Translations under genes and position numbers: made by a program
Part shown: positions 27,145 to 35,097 of the stretch, piece after piece
How positions within the stretch are numbered: position 1 is the first letter of the stretch
How the letters are laid out: the number at the start of each line of letters is the position of its first letter
NCBI GenBank assembly: GCA_963706905.1
Contig: CAVPNY010000022.1
Coordinates: 124,001-188,000, forward strand
Source: CAVPNY01 sp963706905
GTDB taxonomy: Bacteria > Chloroflexota > Anaerolineae > Anaerolineales > UBA4823
Direction: 5' to 3'
Length of the DNA stretch: 64,000 nucleotides
The notes under the pieces: generated by a model
What the model was told of the DNA's origin: nothing
The model's input: only the letters and a program-made list of their open reading frames with translations
Database searches by the model: none

Positions 27145-27573
27145 TTAGCCTTCAGGACTATCCATTTCGGTTGCAGAAGGGGATTGCGGTTTCTTGTCTG
27201 GATCTTCCTCGGGCTGAGGGGAATTGGGTGGAGGATTGCTAGAATTACCAGTCGGCGGAGTTGTCCAGGGGGATATATCTTTTTGCCACTGTCCAAGTTC
27301 AGCTCCTAGATTGGGAGGGGCGATGGACTGAGTGGCATCTTTTATTTCCTTCATACTCTCTTCAATTCCGGCCTCCCGCATTAGACGGGTGGGAAGTCGG
27401 CGAAGCTCGTTGGATGTTTGGTTCACAGCACGCCAGGTTGGGGAGGTGACGATCGTGCGCATAAATTTACCGATCGTGCGTCCGGCTTTGACCATATCCT
27501 TAGGCCCTAAGACGATCAGTGCAATAATGATTATGAAGAAGAATTCTAAAGGACCTATGCCTAGGATTTCCAT
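27145..27573 (-). CDS. Twin-arginine translocase TatA/TatB family protein
   Basis: 142 residues. The N-terminal membrane anchor EILGIGPLEFFFIIIIALIVLGPKDMVKAGRTIGKFMR is the TatA/B signature (hydrophobic helix, FGPK-type hinge, amphipathic helix). A long Pro/Ser-rich acidic tail follows. The length and tail favour a TatB-like role, but TatA versus TatB cannot be settled. It overlaps nusB by 13 bases and is followed by tatC. Confidence 0.85.
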   Translation of the reverse strand: MEILGIGPLEFFFIIIIALIVLGPKDMVKAGRTIGKFMRTIVTSPTWRAVNQTSNELRRLPTRLMREAGIEESMKEIKDATQSIAPPNLGAELGQWQKDISPWTTPPTGNSSNPPPNSPQPEEDPDKKPQSPSATEMDSPEG

Positions 27574-28025
27574 GCACTATCGTTTTCTGATCTCTTAAGA
27601 TGCTTCAGCGCCTGGCGAATTTCATTTTGCCTTTCGGCTAAACTTCCCAACACACCATTGACAAAACGGGGTGCACTATCCGATCCATACACTTTAGCGA
27701 GTTCAACTGCTTCATTTATTGCGACTTTAATCGGCACTTTCTCACTGACTGCAAACTCCCACAGGGCGATCCGGATGATATTTCTGTCGACAACCGCCAC
27801 CTGATCCAGCGGCCATTCAGGAGCGTGAACGGCGATGAATTGATCGAGCTCGGTAAACAATGGATAAACACCCAGCACGATCTGGCGGACAAAGTCAGCC
27901 AGATTATCGTCGATCGTCTCATCCGCAAAACGGCCTTCGATGACAGTCACCGGGGAATGCCCGGCAATATCGATCTCGTAAAGTGCCTGCAGGGCAACGC
28001 ATCGTGCCCTGGTTCGAGCTTTCAT
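27561..28025 (-). CDS. nusB: Transcription antitermination protein NusB
   Basis: About 155 residues from ATG 28025 (MKARTRARCVALQALYEID); a TTG at 28043 is a less likely start. Family features are RxxAxQALYEID, DRNIIRIALWEF...KVPIKVAINEAVELAKVYGSDSAPRFVNGVLGSLA. NusB pairs with NusE to help RNA polymerase through rRNA operons. It ends overlapping the start of the tatA/B gene. Confidence 0.92.
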   Translation of the reverse strand: MKARTRARCVALQALYEIDIAGHSPVTVIEGRFADETIDDNLADFVRQIVLGVYPLFTELDQFIAVHAPEWPLDQVAVVDRNIIRIALWEFAVSEKVPIKVAINEAVELAKVYGSDSAPRFVNGVLGSLAERQNEIRQALKHLKRSENDSAWKS

Positions 28026-28039
28026 AAATTTAGATGGCC

Positions 28040-28396
28040 TCAATCTCCACTTACAAAGTCAATGTCTTCTACATGCACATTAATCCAGCCCACCTGCATT
28101 CCGACGATATCCTGGATCGCCCGTGAAACGGCTTGCTGGATAGAGGTGCCGACCTGGCGAACGTTCGCTTCTTTATCTAGCACCACAAACAAGTCAGCAT
28201 ATACAATATCATCTCGAACTTCTATATCGACGCCCTCATCGATGTTGTGCTTCTTCAATAACCCTTTTACCCTATTTGCCGGCCCATGCCCCATGCGTGT
28301 AACTCCCGCGACACCCAGGGTAGTCAGGCGAGCAACGGTTAAAAGAACATCAACGGCAACTGTTGTTTTTCCAGGGGTTCCAGAATAGGTAGACAT
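28040..28396 (-). CDS. Asp23/Gls24 family envelope stress response protein
   Basis: 118 residues. It begins GKTTVAVDVLLTVARLTTLGVAGVTRMG and continues with VDIEVRDDIVYADLFVVLDKEANVRQVGTSIQQAVSRAIQDIVGMQVGWINVHVEDIDF, the complete Asp23 domain. The family is tied to cell-envelope homeostasis in monoderm bacteria. It sits between fabG and nusB, a common arrangement. Confidence 0.9.
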   Translation of the reverse strand: MSTYSGTPGKTTVAVDVLLTVARLTTLGVAGVTRMGHGPANRVKGLLKKHNIDEGVDIEVRDDIVYADLFVVLDKEANVRQVGTSIQQAVSRAIQDIVGMQVGWINVHVEDIDFVSGD

Positions 28397-28414
28397 AGCG
28401 CTCCTGAGATAGAC

Positions 28415-29179
28415 CTACATCATAGCCATCCCGCCATCGATCCCCAGGATTTGCCCGGTGATGTAGGCGGCCTGATCGGAAGCCAAAAAGGCAACGGCAT
28501 AAGCAATTTCCTCTGGTTCACCTTTTCGACCTAGCGGGATAATATTCATGATGGATTGACGGATCTCGTCCGAGACATTTGCCCAGATATCGGTCTCCAC
28601 GTATCCGGCAGCGATAGCATTTACCGTGATATTACGGGAGGCGACTTCTCGGGCTAAAGCTTTCGTGAACCCGATCTGCCCAGCTTTGGAAGCGGAGTAA
28701 TTCGTCTGACCTGCATTCCCCATCTGACCCGAGACCGATGTGATGTTGATGATCCGGCCAAAGCGTTTGCGCATCATATGCCGGACAGCAGCTTTGGAAC
28801 AATTGTAAGTGCTCTTAAGATTAGTGGAAATGACGTTATCCCAATCATTCTCACTCATCATCATGATCAGGTTATCGCGAGTGATTCCAGCATTATTTAC
28901 CAGGATATCGAGATTCCCGAAGGTTTCTATTGCAGATTTGATCAGGTTTTGGGCTTCTTGGTTCACCGCCACGTCGGCCTGAAAAGCGATTGCCTGGCCG
29001 CCTTCGGCCAGGATTAAGGCAACCACCTCATCCGCAGATTGGGCTGAACGAACGTAATTGACCTCAACCGCAGCGCCACGTCTGGATAACTCAATGGCAA
29101 TCGATCTTCCGATGCCACGCGATGCGCCGGTAACAACAGCAACTCGGCCTTCCAGAGAAAGGCTGGCAGTTTGGGTCAT
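28415..29179 (-). CDS. fabG: 3-oxoacyl-[ACP] reductase
   Basis: 254 residues of the short-chain dehydrogenase family. TGASRGIGRSIA binds NADPH, NNAGIT is the structural motif, and YSASKAG holds the catalytic Tyr and Lys. LGIDGGMAMM is the usual FabG C-terminus. It reduces 3-oxoacyl-ACP in type II fatty acid synthesis. Linkage to fabD upstream supports this rather than another SDR substrate. Confidence 0.94.
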   Translation of the reverse strand: MTQTASLSLEGRVAVVTGASRGIGRSIAIELSRRGAAVEVNYVRSAQSADEVVALILAEGGQAIAFQADVAVNQEAQNLIKSAIETFGNLDILVNNAGITRDNLIMMMSENDWDNVISTNLKSTYNCSKAAVRHMMRKRFGRIINITSVSGQMGNAGQTNYSASKAGQIGFTKALAREVASRNITVNAIAAGYVETDIWANVSDEIRQSIMNIIPLGRKGEPEEIAYAVAFLASDQAAYITGQILGIDGGMAMM

Positions 29180-29268
29180 TATTTCTCCTCAATCAGGGTT
29201 AGGGATATTATACCGTAACCAGTCAGTGAAAATCCTAAGCCAGATGGTCGAGACTGGTAGGTTTCTTA

Positions 29269-30216
29269 TCAGATATTTGAGAGACTTTCAAGGTCTTGCG
29301 GCTTTCCGATGGAGATACCAGCAACCTGGCGATCGATTCGTTTAAGCAGACCCGTGAGGACAGCTTCACTACCAAGTTCAAGAAATAGATTAACACCTTT
29401 CTTGACCATAAATTGGATTGACTCTGTCCACCGGACACGGGCATTCAATTGGGCTTGCAAATCCTGGCGAATTTGATGTGCATCCGTAAGTGGCTGGGCA
29501 GTGACATTGCCAACCAGTGGGATGTGTGGATCTTGCAACGGAGCGGCATCAACTGCCTGGTTGAAATAAGTCTGAGCATGGCTCATCAAAGGTGAATGAG
29601 CAGCAATGCTAACGGCCAGGCGAACAACTCGCCGGGCACCAGCTGCCTGGGCTTGTTCCATAGCGCGTAACAATGCATCTGATGCGCCTGATATAACTAC
29701 CTGCCCAGGGCAGTTATCGTTGGCGACCTGGACAATCTCGGCTGATGTGCTGGAGTTGGTGCAGATCATTTCGATAGTTGGAATATCCAGCCCCAGAATG
29801 GCTGCCATGCCGCCTGGTGAATTTTCACCCGCACTTTTCATCAATTCACCGCGCCTGCGCGCCAATTTGAGCGCATCCAAAAAAGGCAGACTTCCCGCGC
29901 TGACCAGGGCGCTGATCTCACCCATTGAATGGCCGGCGACGAAGGCAGGCTGGATATCCGGGTATCCTGCCTGAAGCACTCGAAGAACAGCGATTGAGTG
30001 TACCAATAATGCCGGTTGGGTGTTGATGGTATCGTTAAGTTGTTCTTCGGGTCCATCCCAGGCTAACCGGGACAGCGAGAAACCCAGGAGTTGATCTGCT
30101 TCTGCATAGGTCTCTCTGGCAATCGGAAAAGCATCTGCAAGTTCTTTCCCCATCCCAATGGTTTGTGAACCCTGCCCAGGAAAAATAAAAGCGATCGATG
30201 ATCGTTGTGCGAACAT
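29269..30216 (-). CDS. fabD: Malonyl-CoA:ACP transacylase
   Basis: About 315 residues from ATG 30216 (MFAQRSSIAFIFPGQGSQ); an in-frame TTG seven codons upstream is possible. FPGQGSQTIGMGK, the nucleophile motif GHSMGEISAL and the downstream IAAHSPLM His stretch are all present. It loads malonyl groups on ACP. It follows the rpmF terminator hairpin closely and has no clear ribosome site, so its own promoter may lie inside rpmF. Confidence 0.93.
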   Translation of the reverse strand: MFAQRSSIAFIFPGQGSQTIGMGKELADAFPIARETYAEADQLLGFSLSRLAWDGPEEQLNDTINTQPALLVHSIAVLRVLQAGYPDIQPAFVAGHSMGEISALVSAGSLPFLDALKLARRRGELMKSAGENSPGGMAAILGLDIPTIEMICTNSSTSAEIVQVANDNCPGQVVISGASDALLRAMEQAQAAGARRVVRLAVSIAAHSPLMSHAQTYFNQAVDAAPLQDPHIPLVGNVTAQPLTDAHQIRQDLQAQLNARVRWTESIQFMVKKGVNLFLELGSEAVLTGLLKRIDRQVAGISIGKPQDLESLSNI

Positions 30217-30242
30217 ATCCAGGCTGTTTGTCTGCAATAAAG

Positions 30243-30272
30243 AGACAGGCCGTGTTTTTCACGGCCCAGTCT
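30243..30272 (-). terminator. Hairpin directly after rpmF
   Basis: AGAC...GGGCCGTG, a five-base A-loop, CACGGCC...GTCT, then TCTTTATT on the minus strand, abutting the rpmF stop codon. It probably reduces read-through into fabD. Confidence 0.55.
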
Positions 30273-30467
30273 TTATTTTTTATCTTCCTTTTTCATCTCG
30301 ATGATCTCTCGACCCTGGTAATGTCCGCAGCTTGGGCAGACCCGGTGCGGTAGTCGCATCTCACCGCAATTCGGGCATTGTACCAGGTTTTGAGCTTCCA
30401 GGGCATCATGCGACCGCCGCCGGTCGCGTTTCCCTGATGAGTGTTTCTTTTTTGGGAGGGGTGGCAT
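30273..30467 (-). CDS. rpmF: 50S ribosomal protein L32
   Basis: 64 residues from ATG 30467 (MPPLPKKKHSSGKRDRRRSHDAL), with GGAG upstream; longer starts would add residues foreign to L32. The zinc-type motif CPNCGEMRLPHRVCPSCGHYQGREI is intact. It is a component of the large subunit. Linkage to fabD is common in bacteria, where rpmF precedes fatty-acid genes. Confidence 0.95.
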   Translation of the reverse strand: MPPLPKKKHSSGKRDRRRSHDALEAQNLVQCPNCGEMRLPHRVCPSCGHYQGREIIEMKKEDKK

Positions 30468-30569
30468 GCTCTTACTCTCCTGTTGCCAATCTAGTTCAAA
30501 TAAATTTCTCAAAATAATACCTGCCCTGGGGGCAGGCAGGTCGGATTATACGTTTGTGCGGGTTGTATG

Positions 30570-31668
30570 TCAAGGTTGCGCTTCACCTACATTATGTTTC
30601 AGGTAGGCCTCAATAAAACTGTCTAGATCTCCATTGAGGACAGCCAAGGTATTTCCAGTTTCAAAGTCTGTGCGGTGATCCTTGACCATCTGATAGGGGT
30701 GGAGGACATAAGAGCGGATCTGGCTACCCCACTCGGCCTTCTGGTATTCGCCGCGCAATTCTGCCATTTTCTCATCTTGTTCTTGCTGTCGCAATTCCAA
30801 AAGACGGGCGCGCAATACACGCATGGCATTTTCACGGTTCTGTGCCTGGGATCGCTCGTTCTGGCAGGTAACCACAATCCCGGTTGGCAGATGCGTAAGA
30901 CGGATAGCTGTGGCGTTCTTCTGAACATTTTGCCCGCCAGCACTTGATGAACGGTAAACATCAATCCTCAGATCATCCTGGTTGATCTGGAGTTCTGAAT
31001 CATCCTCAACTGAAGGGAGAACTTCCACCAGGGCAAAAGATGTATGGCGGCGGTGAGCAGCATCAAATGGCGACAGGCGCACCAGGCGATGCACCCCTTT
31101 TTCAGAGCGAAGGTATCCGTACGCATATCGTCCGTCAACTGCTATGGTCACACTTTTGATGCCGGCTTCCTCGCCTTCGGTAGAATCAAGGATTTCAACT
31201 TTGTAACCTTTCACCTCCGCCCAGCGCAAATACATTCGTTCGAGCATCTCAGCCCAATCCTGTGAATCTGTGCCACCCGCTCCTGCATGGATGGCGAGCA
31301 GAGCGTCGCCGCGATCATACTTTCCGGATAGCATGGCTTCGAACTCGTGATACGCAACCGAAGTCTCAATAGCAGCCGTTTCGCGTTCCAGTTCGGCGCG
31401 CATGCTTTCATCATCCATTTCTGATAGCTCAAGTGAGTCAGCGATGCGCTGGCGGAGTATCAGCCAATCCGATAACTCCTCCCGCAGGTTGGCAAGATTC
31501 TTCATAACCCGTTGGGCATTTTCAGGGTTTTGCCAGAGATCTGGCTCTTCGGATTGTTTTTGAAGGTCAGCGAGTTGGGTTTCTTTGGAGCTTAAGTCAA
31601 AGACGCTCCAGCAGGTGGTGCAGGTTTTCCTGGCAGATCAGTAATCGATCGATCAAGTCTTGCATCAT
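30570..31668 (-). CDS. prfB: Peptide chain release factor 2 (programmed +1 frameshift)
   Basis: About 365 residues when the programmed shift is applied. The first ORF, from ATG 31668, is MMQDLIDRLLICQENLHHLLERL, then an in-frame TGA. A +1 shift continues DLSSKETQLADLQKQSEEPDLW. The SPF stop-codon recognition motif (VRLSPFDAAHR) and the GGQ peptidyl-hydrolysis motif (SSAGGQNVQKNATA) identify RF2, which reads UGA and UAA. The shift gives autoregulation by RF2 level. Confidence 0.95.
31596..31602 (-). promoter_or_regulatory. prfB programmed +1 frameshift site
   Basis: The coding strand reads CTTTGAC with a GGAG Shine-Dalgarno-like element three bases upstream, the same layout as the classical RF2 recoding site. 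Confidence 0.95.
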
Positions 31669-31698
31669 TAAATCTCTCCACAAATTGATTCAGGCATG

Positions 31699-32613
31699 TT
31701 AGCCTTTTTCATCTAGTATTCCTTGAATAAACAGATCTGGATCAAATGGCTGCAGGTCATCTGGGCCTTCGCCTAATCCGGCATACAGGATCGGCAAGTC
31801 CAGTTCTTGCTGGATCGCAAAAGCCATCCCGCCCCGAGCCGAAGAATCCAGTTTGGCCAGAATAATTCCAGTTACTTTGACAGTTTCTTTGAAAGCACGC
31901 GCCTGCTGCAGGGCATTTTGTCCGGTGGTGGCATCCATGACCAGCCACACGGCATGCGGAGCGCCAGGCATGGCTTTGCCAACCACACGGTGAACTTTCT
32001 TCAACTCTTCCATCAGGTTAAAACGAGTGTGCAGTCTTCCGGCGGTATCGATAAGCGCAATATCAGCTTGACGGGCGATTGCTGCCTGCACGGTATCATA
32101 GGCGACCGCACCAGGATCGCCGTCTGGCTGCCCGGCGATGACCGGAAGATTGACTCGATCCGCCCACACCTGAAGCTGGTCAACCGCTGCAGCCCGATAC
32201 GTGTCAGCAGCTCCAAATATGACCCTTTTACCTTGACTTGCATACCGTTTACCCAGCTTGGCGATGCTGGTAGTTTTACCTGAGCCGTTCACACCGACGA
32301 CTAAGATCACAGACGGCTGGTCTGGGAAACTAAGCTGAGGGGGCTCATCCAGGCGTTGGCGCAATTCCTGGCGTAAAGCATCTTTCAGTTGGGCGGCTTT
32401 AGTAAAGCCCTCCTTGCGTTCGCGGTCCCAGAGAGCTGCCAGGATATCTTCAGTCGTGTCAATCCCCAAATCTGCTTTTATAAGCAGCGCTTCTAATTCC
32501 TCGAAGGTTTCATCGGTTATCTCTGAAGCCCCTAGGAGCGTGGCGATCTGTCCAAAGGTGGCCTTGCTGGTCTTGGCAAGACCATTTTTCCACTTGCTCA
32601 AAATATTACTCAT
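31699..32613 (-). CDS. ftsY: Signal recognition particle receptor FtsY
   Basis: 304 residues. An N-domain (LSKWKNGLAKTSKATF) leads into the SRP-type GTPase: GVNGSGKTTSIAKLGKRY (P-loop), ADTYRAAAVDQLQVWA, LIDTAGRLHTRFNLMEELKK and ILAKLDSSARGG. The long acidic A-domain of proteobacterial FtsY is absent, as in many other phyla. It docks SRP-ribosome complexes at the membrane. It has a TATAAT eight bases before the ATG, so it may be leaderless. Confidence 0.95.
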   Translation of the reverse strand: MSNILSKWKNGLAKTSKATFGQIATLLGASEITDETFEELEALLIKADLGIDTTEDILAALWDRERKEGFTKAAQLKDALRQELRQRLDEPPQLSFPDQPSVILVVGVNGSGKTTSIAKLGKRYASQGKRVIFGAADTYRAAAVDQLQVWADRVNLPVIAGQPDGDPGAVAYDTVQAAIARQADIALIDTAGRLHTRFNLMEELKKVHRVVGKAMPGAPHAVWLVMDATTGQNALQQARAFKETVKVTGIILAKLDSSARGGMAFAIQQELDLPILYAGLGEGPDDLQPFDPDLFIQGILDEKG

Positions 32614-32621
32614 GGCGAATT

Positions 32622-32627
32622 ATTATA
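32622..32627 (-). promoter_or_regulatory. -10 element for ftsY, probably leaderless
   Basis: TATAAT on the minus strand, eight bases before the ATG at 32613. No Shine-Dalgarno sequence is present between them. Confidence 0.5.
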
Positions 32628-32650
32628 TCACGGGGAGATTAATCCCTTTC

Positions 32651-32680
32651 TTCACCTGGATTGTCCACTAATGCTATAAT
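32651..32680 (+). promoter_or_regulatory. Promoter of moaC, probably leaderless
   Basis: TTCACC (32651-32656), an 18-bp spacer and an extended -10 TGCTATAAT ending at 32680, seven bases before the moaC ATG. Together with the ftsY element it forms a 74-bp divergent promoter. Confidence 0.6.
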
Positions 32681-32687
32681 TCAAGCC

Positions 32688-33170
32688 ATGTCTTCAAAAC
32701 TTTCGCATCTCGATGCGAGCGGACGCGCTCGCATGGTCGATATCGGTGATAAGCCTGAAACCGAACGGATTGCAGTCGCCACTGGGGAGGTACACATGCG
32801 TCCAGACACACTGGCGGCAATCCAGGCTGGCTCACTCAAGAAGGGAGATGTTCTGTCGGTGGCCCAGATCGCTGGAGTGTTGGCCGCCAAGCGCACATCT
32901 GAATTAATCCCTTTGTGCCATCCCTTGCCAATCAATCAGGTTGTTGTTGAAATTGAGCCTGATTCTGAAATCCCAGGCGTTTCCATCACCGTCACGGTCC
33001 GCACCACTGGAAAGACCGGGGTTGAGATGGAAGCCCTCACTGCAGTGGCAGTGGCTGCCTTGACGGTTTACGATATGGCGAAAGCGGTCGAAAAAACAAT
33101 GCGGATTCAGAATATCCGTCTGGTTGAAAAACACGGCGGCCAAAGCGGCGATGTTTTCAATCGGGATTAA
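32688..33170 (+). CDS. moaC: Cyclic pyranopterin monophosphate synthase MoaC
   Basis: 160 residues from ATG 32688 (MSSKLSHLDASGRARMVDIGDK); the upstream TTG would lie within the promoter. LIPLCHPLPI and GKTGVEMEALTAVAVAALTVYDMAKA are MoaC signatures, with the active-site Lys near the C-terminus. It makes cyclic pyranopterin monophosphate in molybdenum/tungsten cofactor synthesis. The MoaD-MoaE fusion follows after 32 bases. No moaA is in the window. Confidence 0.95.
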   Translation: MSSKLSHLDASGRARMVDIGDKPETERIAVATGEVHMRPDTLAAIQAGSLKKGDVLSVAQIAGVLAAKRTSELIPLCHPLPINQVVVEIEPDSEIPGVSITVTVRTTGKTGVEMEALTAVAVAALTVYDMAKAVEKTMRIQNIRLVEKHGGQSGDVFNRD

Positions 33171-33202
33171 TAGGTAGCAAAACATCGAAGATAAACCGTG
33201 CT

Positions 33203-33925
33203 ATGAATCAAGTATCAGTATTATTTTTCGCAAGTCTGCGCGATCGAGTGGGAGAAAAAAAGATCTGGATCGACCTGCCTGAAAACGCGGTTGTGGGGGA
33301 TTTAAAAACCATTCTTCGAGGGAAATACCTGGGTTTACAACCTATTCTGGCAACCTGTTTAGTAGCAATAAATAAAGAGTATGCCACCGATGATCAGTCT
33401 ATCCCTGTTGGAGCAGAGATCGCATTGTTCCCCCCGGTTAGTGGGGGAGCAGAAAGCGATGCATCGATCGGTTTGCCAACGATTTTTGCGATTACATCTG
33501 AGGCACTCGATTTGGATGGGTTGGTGCAACAAATAACCTTGCCGACCACCGGTGCAGTATGCATATTTACCGGGATGGTAAGGGCTGTAACAACTCGTCA
33601 AGATCCACACAAGACAGACTATTTGGAGTATGAATCGTACCAACCGATGGCAGAGCTGAAAATGCGGCAGGTGGCCCAGGAGATCAGGCAAAGATGGCCG
33701 TCTGTTGAAGGAATTGCGATAGTCCAGCGCATCGGCCGCCTTTACCCTGGGACGCCGACGGTGATCATCGCTTGTAGTGCGGCTCATCGAGATACGGGGG
33801 TATTTGAGGCCGCTCGCTACGGGATCGATCGTTTGAAAGAGATCGTGCCTGTATGGAAAAAGGAAATCGGATCTCTGGGTGAGGAATGGATTGAAGGCGA
33901 ATATATCCCACAAGCGGGGGAGTAA
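33203..33925 (+). CDS. MoaD-MoaE fusion, molybdopterin synthase
   Basis: 240 residues. Residues 1-82 are a MoaD sulfur carrier ending in PPVSGG; residues about 90-238 are MoaE (GAVCIFTGMVRAVTTR, LEYESYQPMAELKM, IVQRIGRLYPGTPTVIIACSAAHRDTGVFEAARYGIDRLKEIVPVWKKE). The two subunits convert cyclic pyranopterin monophosphate to molybdopterin. Normal sulfur transfer needs a free Gly-Gly C-terminus on MoaD, but here it is followed by AESDASIG, so cleavage after the Gly pair must be assumed. Confidence 0.93.
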   Translation: MNQVSVLFFASLRDRVGEKKIWIDLPENAVVGDLKTILRGKYLGLQPILATCLVAINKEYATDDQSIPVGAEIALFPPVSGGAESDASIGLPTIFAITSEALDLDGLVQQITLPTTGAVCIFTGMVRAVTTRQDPHKTDYLEYESYQPMAELKMRQVAQEIRQRWPSVEGIAIVQRIGRLYPGTPTVIIACSAAHRDTGVFEAARYGIDRLKEIVPVWKKEIGSLGEEWIEGEYIPQAGE

Positions 33926-33932
33926 TCTAGCT

Positions 33933-35033
33933 TTGATAGAGGTCGCCTGCACGAATTGTCATCAGCCTTACCCGGATCGGGGAGTTCCATTTCGCTGCCC
34001 AGATTGCAATGGGCTCTTTGATTTTATCGGTCTGCCAGCATTCGATCCCAAACGAGTTGAAGGGGAAATCCCCGGGTTATGGCGCTACCGGCATTCGTTT
34101 GGATTGCCCGAAGACGCACCCCAGATATACCTAGGTGAAGGGTCGACTCCGCTGGTATGGGGGAAAATCGACGGCTTTCCGGTTGCTTTCAAGATGGAGC
34201 CATCCAATCCGAGCGGGTCATTCAAGGATCGGGGAAGCGCGATCCTGGTCAGCTTTCTGGTTTCCAGAGCAGTTGAACAAATAGTGGAAGATTCGTCAGG
34301 CAATGCCGGAGCTTCTTTGGCCGCGTATGCTGCCCGGGCGGGTTTGAATTGCCATATTTATATCCCTGAAACAGCTTCCGGTCCCAAACGAGAACAGATC
34401 GAAGCCTATGGGGCGACGGTAGTGCCTGTTCCTGGACCTCGCTCTCAAGCCACTGAGGCTGTCATGCAAGCAGTAAAACAAGGCAGGGTTTACGCCAGCC
34501 ATGCTTACCTCCCATTTGGATTACCCGGCTATGCAACCGCGGCCTATGAGATTGTTGAGCAGATCGGTGGGTCTCCAGGCTCTGTGATCGTCCCGGCCGG
34601 GCATGGGAACTTCCTGCTTGGACTGGTGCGTGGTTTTAAGGCCTTGGTCCAGACAGGGGTAATCAATCAACTCCCCAGGATAGTGGGGGTCCAGGCACAT
34701 GCCTGTGCTCCACTCTGGGCAGCTTTTGTTTCTGGACAGGAAGGGTTGGACTCTGTCACAGAAGGAGCGACACTAGCAGAGGGTGTCAGGGTGCGTTACC
34801 CGGCGCGAGCTGCTGCGGTAATCCAGGCAGTTCAAGAAAGTAATGGGTCGTTTGTTACGGTGATGGAGGAAGATATCCTGCCAGCCAGGGATGAACTTGC
34901 CTCGCAAGGCCTGTATGTGGAACCAACCTCAGCGATCGTATCACCTGCTTTCCGTCAGCTTGCAGGTAGCATTCCGGAGCCAATCGTAACTATACTGACC
35001 GGTTCGGGGTTGAAACATCGCGAAATCAACTGA
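33933..35033 (+). CDS. Threonine synthase-like PLP enzyme
   Basis: About 366 residues if the TTG at 33933 is used, preceded by GGGGGA; a GTG at 33879 would overlap the MoaD-MoaE gene by 46 bases. An N-terminal zinc ribbon (CTNCHQPYPDRGVPFRCPDC) precedes a tryptophan-synthase-beta fold. NPSGSFKDRGSA holds the PLP lysine and SSGNAGASLAAYAARAG the phosphate/substrate loop. Threonine synthase is the best guess; other PLP lyases of this fold, such as threonine ammonia-lyase-like enzymes, are possible. Confidence 0.85.
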   Translation: MIEVACTNCHQPYPDRGVPFRCPDCNGLFDFIGLPAFDPKRVEGEIPGLWRYRHSFGLPEDAPQIYLGEGSTPLVWGKIDGFPVAFKMEPSNPSGSFKDRGSAILVSFLVSRAVEQIVEDSSGNAGASLAAYAARAGLNCHIYIPETASGPKREQIEAYGATVVPVPGPRSQATEAVMQAVKQGRVYASHAYLPFGLPGYATAAYEIVEQIGGSPGSVIVPAGHGNFLLGLVRGFKALVQTGVINQLPRIVGVQAHACAPLWAAFVSGQEGLDSVTEGATLAEGVRVRYPARAAAVIQAVQESNGSFVTVMEEDILPARDELASQGLYVEPTSAIVSPAFRQLAGSIPEPIVTILTGSGLKHREIN

Positions 35034-35097
35034 TTGTGAGCATGTTCGTTCTTGCATAAGTTTATATTGGTGGATTACTTCATGTAGGAGGATGTGA

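Noticed and set aside
30520..30570. Possible tRNA or small RNA in the gap between rpmF and prfB
   Set aside because: The short GC-rich stretch cannot form a cloverleaf and has no CCA or anticodon-arm pattern.
32661..32687. TTG at 32661 as the start of moaC
   Set aside because: It would place the start codon inside the promoter and add residues before the family's normal N-terminus.
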